A DNA stretch of 64,000 nt from JAJEFO01 sp965221845 (GCA_965221845.1 OZ244919.1:124001-188000), one strand, 5' to 3'; shown: positions 17,940-26,668, counted from the stretch's first letter. The notes: generated by a model not told the origin, from the letters alone. Made by a program: numbers and translations.

Positions 17940-17974
17940 GGCCCCGCCCGCGGTGACAACCGGCGGGCGGGGCC
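17940..17974. terminator. Strong hairpin downstream of the AAA ATPase gene
   Basis: GGCCCCGCCCGC at 17940-17951 pairs perfectly with GCGGGCGGGGCC at 17963-17974 over an 11-base loop. It lies 20 bases past the ATPase stop (minus strand), where a terminator belongs, though no T run follows. A 19-base piece, TGACAACCGGCGGGCGGGG, recurs at 19589-19607 near the umuC end, so this may be a repeated element. Confidence 0.5.
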
Positions 17975-17993
17975 AGGATTTCGCGATGGTGTG

Positions 17994-19271
17994 TCAGGCG
18001 GCCGGCGGGGCGGGCAGCTGGTCCGGATCCAGGCCCCCCCGGGTGATGATATAACGCTGAAAACTGGGGATCGGACAGGTCAGGTGGCCCGTGTCGGGAT
18101 CATCCTGCAACGCGCCGCAATGGATGAGATGCGTGACAAAGCTTTGCGGGGAGACCCCTTCAGGAAGGTCATAATCCCCCGTCGCGTTGTGGTCACTGAG
18201 TGTCTTGATGGTCTGGTGAATCTCATCGATTCGCAGGCCTTTTCCTTCCGCTTGAGCGGTCCCCACCGCGAACATCACGCGCCCCACCAGCTTGCGCGCG
18301 GCGGCCATGTCCTGGCTGAACTGGGTGGCATAATAGCCGTGCCGGAGGGTATCGCTGCGGGCCTGCACCCGGTCCCAGTCGGTGATCCTGTCGAGATCCC
18401 CGTTGATGTCCGGTTCCAGCACCGCCTCGGCAAGGGCCTGCTGCGCCCAGTGCACATGCCGGGGCCAGCCATCGGTGGTGTCCATCACCGCCCGCGCCCG
18501 GCCGCGGCACCTCTCCATCGTCATCCCGAAATGGGCGCAAAACCGGTCCAGGAGTGTTGTCGATTCCGCCGGGGTCAGGCACCCGAGAGAATGGGCGCGG
18601 ATCCCATGGGTCAATCCCAGATCGCGCAGACGCGACTGGGTGTCGCCAAGGCCTGCACAGACCAGCGTGAGGGGGAGCGACGTGGCCGCATCATGCACCG
18701 CCTGCAGAAACAGGGCCGCCGCCGTGTCGGTTCCGGGTGGCAATCTCTGGGCTTCATCCACCGCCACGATCACCGGTCTCTGCCACATGTCCGCCGGCAC
18801 CTGTGTTTTCAGGGACATCAGGTCCTGGGGCGCCGTCGGGGGTGGCGTGTCCGTCAAACGGACACCCAGCCCGAAGGCGCTGATCTGATCAATGCGTTGG
18901 ACCCAACTGTCGCCGTATCGGGACAGGGTGCGCCGCCAGGTCTCCGGGGTTGTGGATCCGGCAAACGCCAGGGCCTGCACGACATCGGGCAACGACTGTT
19001 GCAATTCAATATTCGAGATCACGACGGTGCGCGACGTGTCCATTTGATTTGTCCGCGTGACCAACTCCCGCAGGATCGAACTCTTGCCCGCCCCCGGTGC
19101 GCCCTGGATGATGCGGGTATTTCCGGGCGGGGCGCGCCCGTCCCGTCCTGTCAACTCGGTCAGCGACAGAATCGTCTTGAGAATCTCATCCCGACCGACA
19201 AAGACCGGGGGTGGTGACTTGTCACCCCGCAGGACAAAATCCTGCAACGCGTCCCGTTGAAACGCGGTCAT
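17994..19271 (-). CDS. AAA-type ATPase of a mobile block (TniB/ExeA-like)
   Basis: A 425-residue cytoplasmic P-loop ATPase: MTAFQRDALQDFVLRGDKSP at the start, Walker A in IIQGAPGAGKSSILREL (about residues 55-70), Walker B in RPVIVAVDEAQRLPPGT and a sensor-like LTLVCAGLGDTQSRLRDLG. The C-terminal 170 residues show no motif I know. ATPases of this shape act as DNA-transaction or target-choice helpers in transposons (TniB, ExeA, Cdc6-like), but no transposase partner is next to it. It lies beside UmuD/UmuC-like genes in a block of different codon texture, bounded on the right by a Tn3 end, so import as plasmid or transposon cargo is likely. True role unknown. Confidence 0.65.
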   Translation of the reverse strand: MTAFQRDALQDFVLRGDKSPPPVFVGRDEILKTILSLTELTGRDGRAPPGNTRIIQGAPGAGKSSILRELVTRTNQMDTSRTVVISNIELQQSLPDVVQALAFAGSTTPETWRRTLSRYGDSWVQRIDQISAFGLGVRLTDTPPPTAPQDLMSLKTQVPADMWQRPVIVAVDEAQRLPPGTDTAAALFLQAVHDAATSLPLTLVCAGLGDTQSRLRDLGLTHGIRAHSLGCLTPAESTTLLDRFCAHFGMTMERCRGRARAVMDTTDGWPRHVHWAQQALAEAVLEPDINGDLDRITDWDRVQARSDTLRHGYYATQFSQDMAAARKLVGRVMFAVGTAQAEGKGLRIDEIHQTIKTLSDHNATGDYDLPEGVSPQSFVTHLIHCGALQDDPDTGHLTCPIPSFQRYIITRGGLDPDQLPAPPAA

Positions 19272-19362
19272 CCGGTCACCGCGTCACCCGCGCCCCTCCG
19301 GGTGGCGGGATGTCATGCGGGTGAGGCCAGCCACCGGGCATCGTTGATGCAGGCCGTGACGG

Positions 19363-19530
19363 TCAGCCATGTTCGGTTCCCTCATCCCCATCGGTGTCGG
19401 TCAGGGTCTGGATCATGATGGTGGTTGTCGGTGTGCGCGCGGTGGTGGGCGCGGGCGGGGGCACCGTGAACTGCACCGTGCCGGAGCGGGCCCCATCATC
19501 GGCCCCCAGCGTGCGGATCTGTCTCATCAT
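19363..19530 (-). CDS. Small hypothetical ORF between umuC and the ATPase
   Basis: A possible 55-residue product starting MMRQIRTLGADDGARSGTVQ, then a Pro/Thr-rich stretch and an acidic end (DTDGDEGTEHG). It starts by overlapping the end of the umuC-like frame and stops 92 bases before the ATPase start. No family recognised and no clear ribosome site; it may be spurious. The 92-base gap that follows shows nothing further. Confidence 0.25.
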   Translation of the reverse strand: MMRQIRTLGADDGARSGTVQFTVPPPAPTTARTPTTTIMIQTLTDTDGDEGTEHG

Positions 19531-20879
19531 GTGTCGTGTCCCGTGAGGCCCTCGTGAGGCCCCGGCTTATAGACTGCGCCACCCGCTGTGACAACCGGCG
19601 GGCGGGGTGAGGACGGTGCGGGCGCGGCAAAGACCCCCGCGCCGGCGCGGGGGAACGCCGGGATTCGTGTGGTCCAGCAGGGGGAGCGGTGTGCGCAGCG
19701 CGGGATCCAGGTGTGATCACCAGCGGTGGCGGCGAGGCGGATGATGTCGGAGCCGAAGCGGGTGCGCAGCGCATCGAGGGTGGGCATCAGCGCCGCGGTG
19801 TCGGGGTGCGGGGGGCCGAGCGCCAGCGGGGCGGGGGCGGCGGTGGCCGGGACCAGCCGGCGCAGGATCACGCCGCTGCGCGCAAAACGAAACCGTCCCT
19901 CCCCGGGCCAGCGGGTCCTGAGGCCCTCCAGGGCGGCGCGGGTGAGCGCGATCTCGCAATCCGTGGGCGGACACAGGGGCACCGTGTGCGATCGGGCGCC
20001 GGGCGGTCCGGCGCGAAAGGGCGACGTCGCGAAGAACACGGTCACTGTCCCCGCCCGCAATCCCTGGCGGCGCAGCCGCTGCCCCGCCTGGGCGGCCTGG
20101 GCGGCGAGGGCGGCGGTGAGCGCGGTGCGGGTGGTCAGGGGCTGGCCGGCGGTGCGCGTCACCGCGATCTGGCGGCGGGGCGGGGGCGTCGTGATGAGGG
20201 GGTGGCAGACCGTGCCGCGGAGTTCCTGTGCCGTGCGCGCCAGCGTGACCGTCCCGATGCGCCGGGCTTCGGCGGGATCGAGGGCCGCGAGATCCGCAGC
20301 GGTGGACAGGCCGTGGGCGATCAGGCGGTCCCGCAGGCGTGGACCCACGCCCCAGACATCCCCCACGGCGACGGAGGCGAGGCGGGCGGGATCGGGGGTG
20401 GGCAGACAACAGGTGCCGGACGGGTCCTGCCGGGCGAGATGGTTGGCCAGTTTGGCCAGGGTCTGGGTCGGGCCGATCCCGACGCGGACCGGGATGCCGA
20501 GCTGGCGGTGCACCGCGGCGCGCAGGGCGGTGGCGTGGCGGGGGTGATCGGGGACCTTTGTGACATCAAGGAAACATTCATCGATCGAATAGGGTTCCAC
20601 GCGCGCCGCAAACGCCTGGCAGATCGTGCGGAAGCGGCGGTTCATGTCGCCATACAGTTCCATCTGGCCCTAGCGCACCCGCACCGCGCGCCGCTGCGCC
20701 GGGGTCAGCTGGAACACGGGCACCCCCATGCGGATGCCGAGGGCCTTGGCCTCCGGGCTGCGGGAGATGGCACAGCCGTCATTGCTGGAGAGGACGATGA
20801 CCGGGCGGTTCTGGAGCGCGGGATCGAACACCCGCTCGCAGCTCACATAGAAATTCTCGGCATCGACGAGAGCGAACAT
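19527..20879 (-). pseudogene. umuC: Y-family DNA polymerase (UmuC-like) with in-frame amber stop
   Basis: From ATG 20879 the frame reads MFALVDAENFYVSCERVFDP and SSNDGCAISRSPEAKALGIR with the first catalytic Asp. It then meets TAG at codon 70 (20672-20670), where relatives have a serine-like residue in RVRSGQMELYGDMNRRF. It continues without a shift: EPYSIDECFLD (catalytic SIDE motif), QLGIPVRVGIGPTQTLAKLA, DVWGVGPRLRDRL and the little-finger domain to HRSPCWTTRIPAFPRA. The last 35 residues look like read-through. The single nonsense codon makes this a young pseudogene, or a gene needing suppression. The umuD-like stop is 8 bases before its start. Confidence 0.75.
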
Positions 20880-20887
20880 CCGGGGGA

Positions 20888-21325
20888 TCAGACCGGATAG
20901 CGGCGGACCAGGGCGGCGGCGGCCGCAATGAGCCGGGTCTCCGCGCCGAGGGGGCCGCCGGGACCGTCGCCCCCGCCCAGGATCCACTGATCGCCGCGGC
21001 GGATCAGGAGACCGGCGGCAAACCCCGCGGGGGATTCGGCCAGGACCCACCGGCCCGGACGGATGGCGGCGCCGCGATCAAAGGCGATCAGATCGCCGTC
21101 CCGAATGCCCGCCGCCGCGAGATCGTCCCCCGTGATCCGGGACCAGAAGGTCGCCGCCGGGCGGCGGATCAGGAGATCCAGAGGATCGTCAGGCGGCCGG
21201 GCGTCCGCCGCCGGGCCGGGAAACCCGGTCATCACCGGATTCGCCAGATTCGTGGGAGTGCGCGTGCCGGGTGCGGTGGGGGATGAGAACGGGCGTGATC
21301 GGGGGTGTGACAGGGGGTCTGACAT
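20888..21325 (-). CDS. UmuD-like S24 peptidase-fold protein without the catalytic dyad
   Basis: A 145-residue protein from ATG 21325 (MSDPLSHPRSRPFSSPTAPG), chosen for the GGAG seven bases upstream; another ATG at 21388 adds 21 residues. The C-terminal half follows UmuD: LDLLIRRPAATFWSRITGDD LAAAGIRDGDLIAFDRG, then LLIRRGDQWILGGG. In UmuD/LexA proteins the nucleophile is the Ser of GDSM and the general base is the Lys before the RLLRR-like strand. Here GDSM reads GDDL and the Lys position is not Lys (FAAGLLIRRG), so self-cleavage should not occur. It precedes the umuC-like gene by 8 bases and both lie in the imported block. Confidence 0.65.
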   Translation of the reverse strand: MSDPLSHPRSRPFSSPTAPGTRTPTNLANPVMTGFPGPAADARPPDDPLDLLIRRPAATFWSRITGDDLAAAGIRDGDLIAFDRGAAIRPGRWVLAESPAGFAAGLLIRRGDQWILGGGDGPGGPLGAETRLIAAAAALVRRYPV

Positions 21326-21879
21326 GGGCGACTCTCCGGGGTCCGACAGGAGGGCGAACATCAACAGAACAGATGGCGAAGGCAACACCGAATCCGGCGG
21401 GCGGGTGATTCTCTGTGGAAAACCACCGGGGGTGCCGGGCTGGGGAATTGTCCGCGATCATCCGCAGGGCGGGACCGGCGGCCGCGGCGCGCACCGAGGC
21501 CATGTTCACCCCGTCACCATCGATCGGCCGATCCCGGACTCTGCGGGCCTGATGACGGGTTTCCGTCCCTGCATCCCGGGCGCGAGCGGGGCGCAGCGCC
21601 CGGCGCCCTATGGGCAGGTTGAATTGTACCGCAACCCGGACGGGGCCCGGCATGTTCAGGATGTGATCCCGCGCCTGGACGCGCAGCTCTGACGCATCAG
21701 CTTTCAGGCGTCCTGTCCAGCCGTGCGCCGGGGTGATGGCGCGCCGCATCCTGCACCAGTTCGTGGGCGCGGCAGTCCGCTCTGGTAACGGGAGGCCAAC
21801 AAGTTCCCGGGCTTCGTCAATCGTCGTAACGTGCCCGGTATTGACCAGAGTTTGGGCCGCCGCTTCCAGCTCTCCCACA
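21326..21879. other. No recognised gene
   Basis: About 550 bases between the umuD-like and the secreted-protein genes. The minus frame around 21700-21950 reads VNRGNDVGELEAAAQTLVNT, then TIDEARELVGLPLPE, which faintly recalls the end of phage portal proteins but has no start, so I leave it uncalled. Promoters for the umuD-like gene should lie near 21330-21400. Confidence 0.4.
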
Positions 21880-22290
21880 TCATTGCCCCGATTCACCCAA
21901 CTGAAATAATCGCAGGTCTCCCCACCCCCCGCCTGGTGGGATCCATCGATTATCGCCGCGGTTGAAGCGCCCCACCCGGTGTGCCCCCGAATCCGCCGTG
22001 AGCGAAACGGTCCGCCGGAGCGTCCAGGTGCCGCCATGGGCCTGCGTCTTGACGGTTCCTGTCAGATTGGCTCCGCTGCTGGTGATCTGGACGCAGACGC
22101 GGTTCACCCCGGCGCGCAGGGTCTTGTGCAGATAGTAGGCGGGCATCCGCGCGGCGTAGTTGCCGTCGATCATCCCGTTGGACGGATTGGCGTCCGCCCC
22201 GCCGGTCAGTCCCAGCATCAGGGTGAGGGCCGCACTCAGCAGGGTGGCCACCCCCGCGGCGCGGCGTGTCATCGGTCTCAGTGTTCGCAT
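21880..22290 (-). CDS. Small secreted protein of unknown function
   Basis: A 136-residue product from ATG 22290 behind a GGGAGAG site. The signal peptide is clear: MRTLRPMTRRAAGVATLLSA with a hydrophobic core and a cleavage site near GGADA|NPS. The mature part (about 103 residues) is small and basic, with YYLHKTLRAGVNRVCVQITS, TQAHGGTWTLRRTVSL and a glycine-rich WIPPGGGWGDLR near the end. It has a single cysteine in the mature domain. No family recognised. It is the first gene of the imported block on the minus strand. Confidence 0.55.
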   Translation of the reverse strand: MRTLRPMTRRAAGVATLLSAALTLMLGLTGGADANPSNGMIDGNYAARMPAYYLHKTLRAGVNRVCVQITSSGANLTGTVKTQAHGGTWTLRRTVSLTADSGAHRVGRFNRGDNRWIPPGGGWGDLRLFQLGESGQ

Positions 22291-22397
22291 GGTGTCTCTC
22301 CCGGTCTGTTGTCCGGGATCGTTGATACCCCCTGTACCTTTTGGGCGGGCCTTTTGGCTCTCTTTTTGGGGGTGCCCGGCTGAGGTTTGCGCGGGCA

Positions 22398-22433
22398 CGG
22401 CCCTCCACCCCTCCGCGGAGGGGTGGAGGGCCG
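22398..22433. repeat. 36-bp perfect palindrome
   Basis: CGGCCCTCCACCCCTCCG (22398-22415) is followed at once by its exact reverse complement (22416-22433), then AAAAAA. It lies about 110 bases upstream of the secreted-protein start. With zero loop it could cruciform, bind a dimeric protein or end transcription; for minus-strand transcripts a U6 run precedes rather than follows it. The rest of 22434-22800 shows no gene I recognise. Confidence 0.85.
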
Positions 22434-22800
22434 AAAAAAGTTCGTGATGGGCATTGGGCTCGCCAGGCTTCCCTTTTCGGCATAATCGTCGGGAAGGGTG
22501 GCGGGATCGGGAGCAACCCTTTACCCCCTGTGCTCCGAGCACCCGGGGGGACCTGTGCCCCGGTCCTTTGTCACGATGGAGACCCAGTGGGGAGTTTGCG
22601 CCCAAGAGCGCCTGTACAGGGATTGGACAGCATCGTGACGGCCCGTGGAAACAACCGAAGACAAGGAGTCCAGAATGGAGACTGAAACACGACCCGCCGG
22701 AGAGCGCCATCACCCCCCGAAACACGCACGGGACGCGGTTCTGGCTCCCTGAACCCCTCCGGAGGCGGGGTCTGCGCTCTGCGGGGCGTTCCCGTCCCAG

Positions 22801-23019
22801 TCAGCCGAACTTCAGGATCGCGACCGCAAGGCCGATCATGCCGGCCATCGCCAGGATCAGCCGGGTCTCGCGCTGGGCCATATCCGCCCGCAAACGATCC
22901 AGGGCGCTCTCATTCTTCGCCGTCATCGTCTTCATACGTTCCTCCTGCGCTTCCAGTTGGCCTTCCAGGCGGGCGATCCGCGCGGACAGCTGGTGCGGTG
23001 TCGGCTCATCTGTCATCAC
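22801..23019 (-). CDS. Small coiled-coil membrane protein (relative of 9195-9458)
   Basis: 72 residues: an N-terminal coiled coil (SARIARLEGQLEAQEERMKT MTAKNE) and a C-terminal helix (LILAMAGMIGLAVAILKFG) that should span the membrane. The EERMKTMxAxNE core and the LRADMA-x-RE-TR-I order are shared with the protein at 9195. Start at 23019 or, one codon later, 23016. It lies just downstream of the group II intron 3' end in the same direction, with a 26-bp palindrome between them. Function unknown. Confidence 0.5.
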   Translation of the reverse strand: MMTDEPTPHQLSARIARLEGQLEAQEERMKTMTAKNESALDRLRADMAQRETRLILAMAGMIGLAVAILKFG

Positions 23020-23040
23020 CGCATGTTAACCTCTGCGCCG

Positions 23041-23066
23041 CACCCGGTCAACCGGTTGACCGGGTG
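23041..23066. repeat. 26-bp perfect palindrome at the intron 3' flank
   Basis: CACCCGGTCAACC followed directly by GGTTGACCGGGTG. It sits between the group II intron 3' end (about 23075) and the start of the small membrane protein gene at 23019. It may be the operator of that gene or a hairpin used as intron target. Confidence 0.85.
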
Positions 23067-23074
23067 TGGGGCCG

Positions 23075-24940
23075 GGTAGGAGGGGTCGTTGCCGAGCCCC
23101 TCCCCCCACAGAGCCGGACGTGCCCGCATCAGGGCATCCGGTTCCTCGCATGTCGGGTTCGCTCAGGGAGCGTAGATCGACCGCTTGACCCTGGCTTGCG
23201 ACAGGGGGAATCGGGCCAGGATGGCATTGAACCTCTCCCAGTTGATCGATCCGTTGCGGTGGCGTCGTCCGGGCCAGCGCCGCCGGCTTCCGGGCACGGC
23301 TGTCCGGAAGGCGGAGAGCCGTTTGCCGTTGCCCGTCAGGCCGTAGCAGGCGCAGTGTCCCCGGATCACGCCGGCGAGATGCCGGCATTGATCCCCGAGC
23401 GGCATGTGCCGATGCTCCCTGCACCGGTTCCACACCGTCTTGACGGCCCGCGCGAGACGCGCCTTGGCGGTGAACCGCCTCACGACCCGGCGTCCCCTCC
23501 GTGACTTCCCCCAGAGGTGGGTGAAGCCGGGAAAGCCGGACCGGTTCCGCGTGTCATGTCCACCGGCCGTTGGCCGGAAGTCCACGTACCGCGTCCTGGT
23601 CGGGTGGAGCGAAAGCCCGGACCTCGCAAGACGCGCACCCGGCACGGCGAGCACGCGCTCGCCGTCCCTGCGGCTTCGAAAGGCGATGACAAAGTCATCC
23701 GCATGGCGCACGAGCCGGAAGGCCCCCACTCTGGGTCGCACCGTCTCCATCATCCATCCGTCCAGCACATGGTGCAGGAAAACGTTCGGCAGAATCGGTG
23801 ACACTGCCCCGCCCCGGGGCGTTCCGGTGTCCGGGCGCTGAAGGACGCCCGAATCCGGAACCCCCGCCTTCAGCCACCTGTCGATCATGCGGCGTGTCAC
23901 GCCGTCCCTGATCCGCAGGTCGGGAAGGTCCCGGAGGCGTCGGCGGTCGATCCTGTCAGGGCAGGACCCGACGTCGGCGCCGGTCACCCGTCGCAGACCC
24001 TCCACGGCCAGCCCCTCCCGCAGGTCGCCGGGTGCGTCGCGGGCCGGTCGGCCGGGCCGGAAGCCGTACGGGCAAGGCAGGAAGTCCGCCTCGTGGACCG
24101 GCTCCGGAACCGTCACGATGGCCCGCTGCGCCACCTTGTCTTCCAGTGTGGGAATGCCAAGCGGCCGCTGCCTCCCGTCCCCCTTGGGGATGAAACGGCG
24201 GCGAACCGGGGGCGCGCTGCAGCTGCCGGACCTGATCCGGTCGGGAGGTCCGAAGGCCTGGCCTCAAGGTCCGTCCCGTATTCGGCTGCCGTCACGCCGT
24301 CCACGCCCGCCGCCCCGTCCCTGCGGGTGAGGTGCCAGGCCATGAGCATCCACTCAAGGTCGATGTGGTGATGCAGTGCGGTGAACACCAGTTCCGGGCA
24401 GGCTCTCGCCCGTTCGGCTGTCCGCTCGTGTTTCGCTGGCACGTTGGCAAGGCTCTGCGTCTTCACGCGTTTCCCTCCTTCGGTTCCGTCCGTGCGACGC
24501 CCCGCTTCCCTCCGCCGGGTCCCGACGGACACGGTTCCCCGGCCTCGACGGCACTGTCAGGGCGCTGCGACTCCCGGCTCCGCCTCCCTTGGGCCTGTTG
24601 CTTCGCCGTCCGGTACCGTGCGTTCCCGCATCGTTCGTGCCGTCGCTCGCGCGCTCCCGGAGCGGGTACGGGTCCGCGCCGGGCCAGGGTCCTGATTGTT
24701 CACGCTGGCCAATCCCGCTCCAGCGATGCCCCGCACGGACGGGGCCGGGCCTCCCGGGTTCCCCGGTGATCCGTCCCGTGGCCTTGCGACGTTCTCCGGC
24801 CCCGGTCGGCCCGGTCCGCCTCGCCGGTGGCGGCGTTCCCGGTGCCGCCCCCGCTGTCACGGTCACGAAGGCGCCGGCATCGGGAGTTTCGGGACCCGTC
24901 AGGTCGCTTCGCCACCCGCCGCCTGCGCTTCACGACGCAC
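23075..24940 (-). mobile_element. Group II intron (copy B), degenerate
   Basis: On the minus strand a likely 5' end GTGCGTCGTGAAGCGCAGG starts at 24940. The RT gene lies at 24532-23163. A 34-base domain V candidate (GAACCGGATGCCC, TGAT loop, GGGCACGTCCGGCTC) lies at 23144-23111. A domain VI-like hairpin with GAGGGGCTCGGCAACGACCC follows and ends CCTACCC near 23075. The total of about 1.87 kb is normal. The usual AGC triad of domain V reads AAC. The 5' boundary is inferred only from the consensus start; the next 133 bases to 25073 hold no recognised gene. Confidence 0.65.
23163..24532 (-). pseudogene. Group II intron reverse transcriptase/maturase, frameshifted
   Basis: Three minus frames are needed. 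The start is MKTQSLANVPAKHERTAERA-like text near 24470 and WHLTRRDGAAGVDGVTAAEY. The middle gives LPCPYGFRPGRPARDA, TGTPRGGAVSPILPNVFLHH (RT block 4) and FRLVRHADDFVIAF. The last is the polymerase motif, normally RYADD, so Tyr has become His. The end has SRRGRRVVRRFTAKARLARA and the maturase tail shared with copy A. Two or more frameshifts before 24134 and the HADD site mark it as dead. No endonuclease domain is seen. Confidence 0.75.
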
Positions 24941-25710
24941 GTTGCCATGCGCCATGCAGGGCTCGCTTCCGGCTGGCGGGCTGCGCCTTTGCCGGACGGG
25001 AGCCGGACCCGCTGGATCACGATGAAAGGTTTCAGGTCATCCTGTCCTCCTTTCCAGGGCTTGGCCTGGCGCAATGTGGTTCTCGTATGGTTCACCATTT
25101 GAACCACTGATGCTCTGCCCGCGAATCACGCGGCGCGCGCGACCTGCGCCACCGGGCGGTTGTCGTTGGCGCATTCCGGGGGCTTCCAGCCGCCGTGGCG
25201 GCCCGTGCCCGGTACCGGCGCGGCCCAGGCCCGGTCGAGGCGTCCGGACCCGGGGACGACCGGAAGGCCGGGCGCCCTGACCGCCGTCGCGTCCCCGGCC
25301 CTGTCCCGGGCGCTTCATCCTCGCCGTCACCAGGACCTTGCTGGCGGACTCCGCTGAACCCGAACCGGTCGGGTGGCCCGCTTCGGCGGCGTCCGCGCAT
25401 TCCATGCGGCGGCGGTTGCTGCGCAGGAAGGCCGGCTCCCGCCGGACGTCGCCGGTTCCCTTCCCCTTCGGCGGCAGATGCCGCAGCGCGTCGACCGCCC
25501 TGCCGACGCCCCCGGGATCGTGGGGCGGGACGTGCCGCCACCTCCCGGACCAGGCCGTTCCCTCTGCCGTGTCCGGGCCGAAGGCGGCGTCGGCCGCGGC
25601 GCCCGGATGCCGGGCCGCGTGCCGGAAGTCCGTCAGGGTCACGTCGGGGACCGGCGATTCCAGGAAGGCCCGGTTGTCCTTCGCGCCGTCCGCGACCGCC
25701 GCAGGCTTCA

Positions 25711-26668
25711 GAGCTTGAATCATAATTCAATAATATCAATATGTTAAGAGATTCCAGCCGCCTGGCCCCGCGCCACCCGCCGCATCAGGAACCGGCACGC
25801 CGCGAGCTGCGCCCAGGCCAGCGAACTCTCCAGCGTCCGCTCGAAGTCCTTCGCCAGACGCCGGCACCGCGACATCCACGCGAAGGTCCGCTCCACCACC
25901 CAGCGGCGGTACAGGACCGTGAAGCCCCTTGTTTCCCTGGGCCGCTGGACGATCTCGACGATCGACCCCAGGCCGTGCTCCGCCAGCGCGGCCTCGAGCT
26001 TCGGACCCGCGTAGCCGCCGTCCGCCCACAGCTTCGTCACCTGCGGCGCCTTCTCCAGCATCGCCAGGATGACGGCCGGCGCCCCGTCCCGGTCCTGCAC
26101 GTCCGCCTCGTGCACCCGGAGCGCGATCGGGAACCCCTCGACGTCCACCGTCAGGTGCCGCTTGCGCCCCTTGACCTTCTTGCCCGCGTCGCAACCCGCC
26201 GGCCCGCCCGCCTCCGTCGTCTTCACCGACTGGCTGTCGATCGCGGCCGCCGTCGGCTGCGCCTCGCGCCCCGCCTGCGCGCGGCCCAGCGTGCGCAGCG
26301 CGGCCGGCATCCGTTCCAGGACGCCGTTGTCGCGCCACGCGCAGGAGTGGTTCTGGACGGTCGCAGAGGGCGGAAAGCACTTGGGAATCGCCCGCCACTG
26401 GCATCCCGTGGCCAGCATGTACTGGATCGCATTGAACGTCTCGCGCAGGTCGGTCGTCCGGCGGCGGCCAAGCTTCGCCGGGGCCGGAAGCAGCGGCTCG
26501 ACCAGAAGCCGTTCCTCGTCGGTCAGGTCGGTTTCATGTCGCTCCGACTTGCGGTCATGCTCTTCGCGGGTGGTCTCGTCCCAGGCCATTGTGTCCTCCT
26601 TGTCTGGGTGGAAACTGACAGGGATTTGCCACATCTGGGGGAGGCCATCCACATTTTAGGTCAAGCTC
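25711..26668 (-). mobile_element. IS5-family element, copy 1 (intact)
   Basis: A 958-base element with ends GAGCTTGAATCATAATTC (left) and, reverse-complemented, GAGCTTGACCTAAAATGT (right). Copies 2 (30428-31308 plus 32749-32817) and 3 (34322-35284) share its whole length but are decayed. It sits inside the ISKra4-type element. Confidence 0.75.
25744..26589 (-). CDS. IS5-family transposase (copy 1)
   Basis: 281 residues from ATG 26589 (MAWDETTREEHDRKSERHET) with an AAGGAGGACACA site; an upstream ATG adds 21 residues from the IS end and is unlikely. Catalytic residues are all present: Asp in AAAIDSQSVKTTEAGG, Asp in KLWADGGYAGPKLEAAL and Glu in RRWVVERTFAWMSRCRRLAK. Length is near normal for the subgroup. 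It is the likely source of transposase for the defective copies in this window. Confidence 0.85.
   Translation of the reverse strand: MAWDETTREEHDRKSERHETDLTDEERLLVEPLLPAPAKLGRRRTTDLRETFNAIQYMLATGCQWRAIPKCFPPSATVQNHSCAWRDNGVLERMPAALRTLGRAQAGREAQPTAAAIDSQSVKTTEAGGPAGCDAGKKVKGRKRHLTVDVEGFPIALRVHEADVQDRDGAPAVILAMLEKAPQVTKLWADGGYAGPKLEAALAEHGLGSIVEIVQRPRETRGFTVLYRRWVVERTFAWMSRCRRLAKDFERTLESSLAWAQLAACRFLMRRVARGQAAGIS

Noticed and set aside
21700..21950. Phage portal-like fragment on the minus strand
   Set aside because: Only a short resemblance (ALVxTGxVTxxEARxxxGLPxP style); no start and no other phage structural gene nearby.
24700..25107. Minus-strand ORF spanning the intron 5' boundary
   Set aside because: Crosses the predicted intron start and the ISKra4 end; no motif beyond the boundary.
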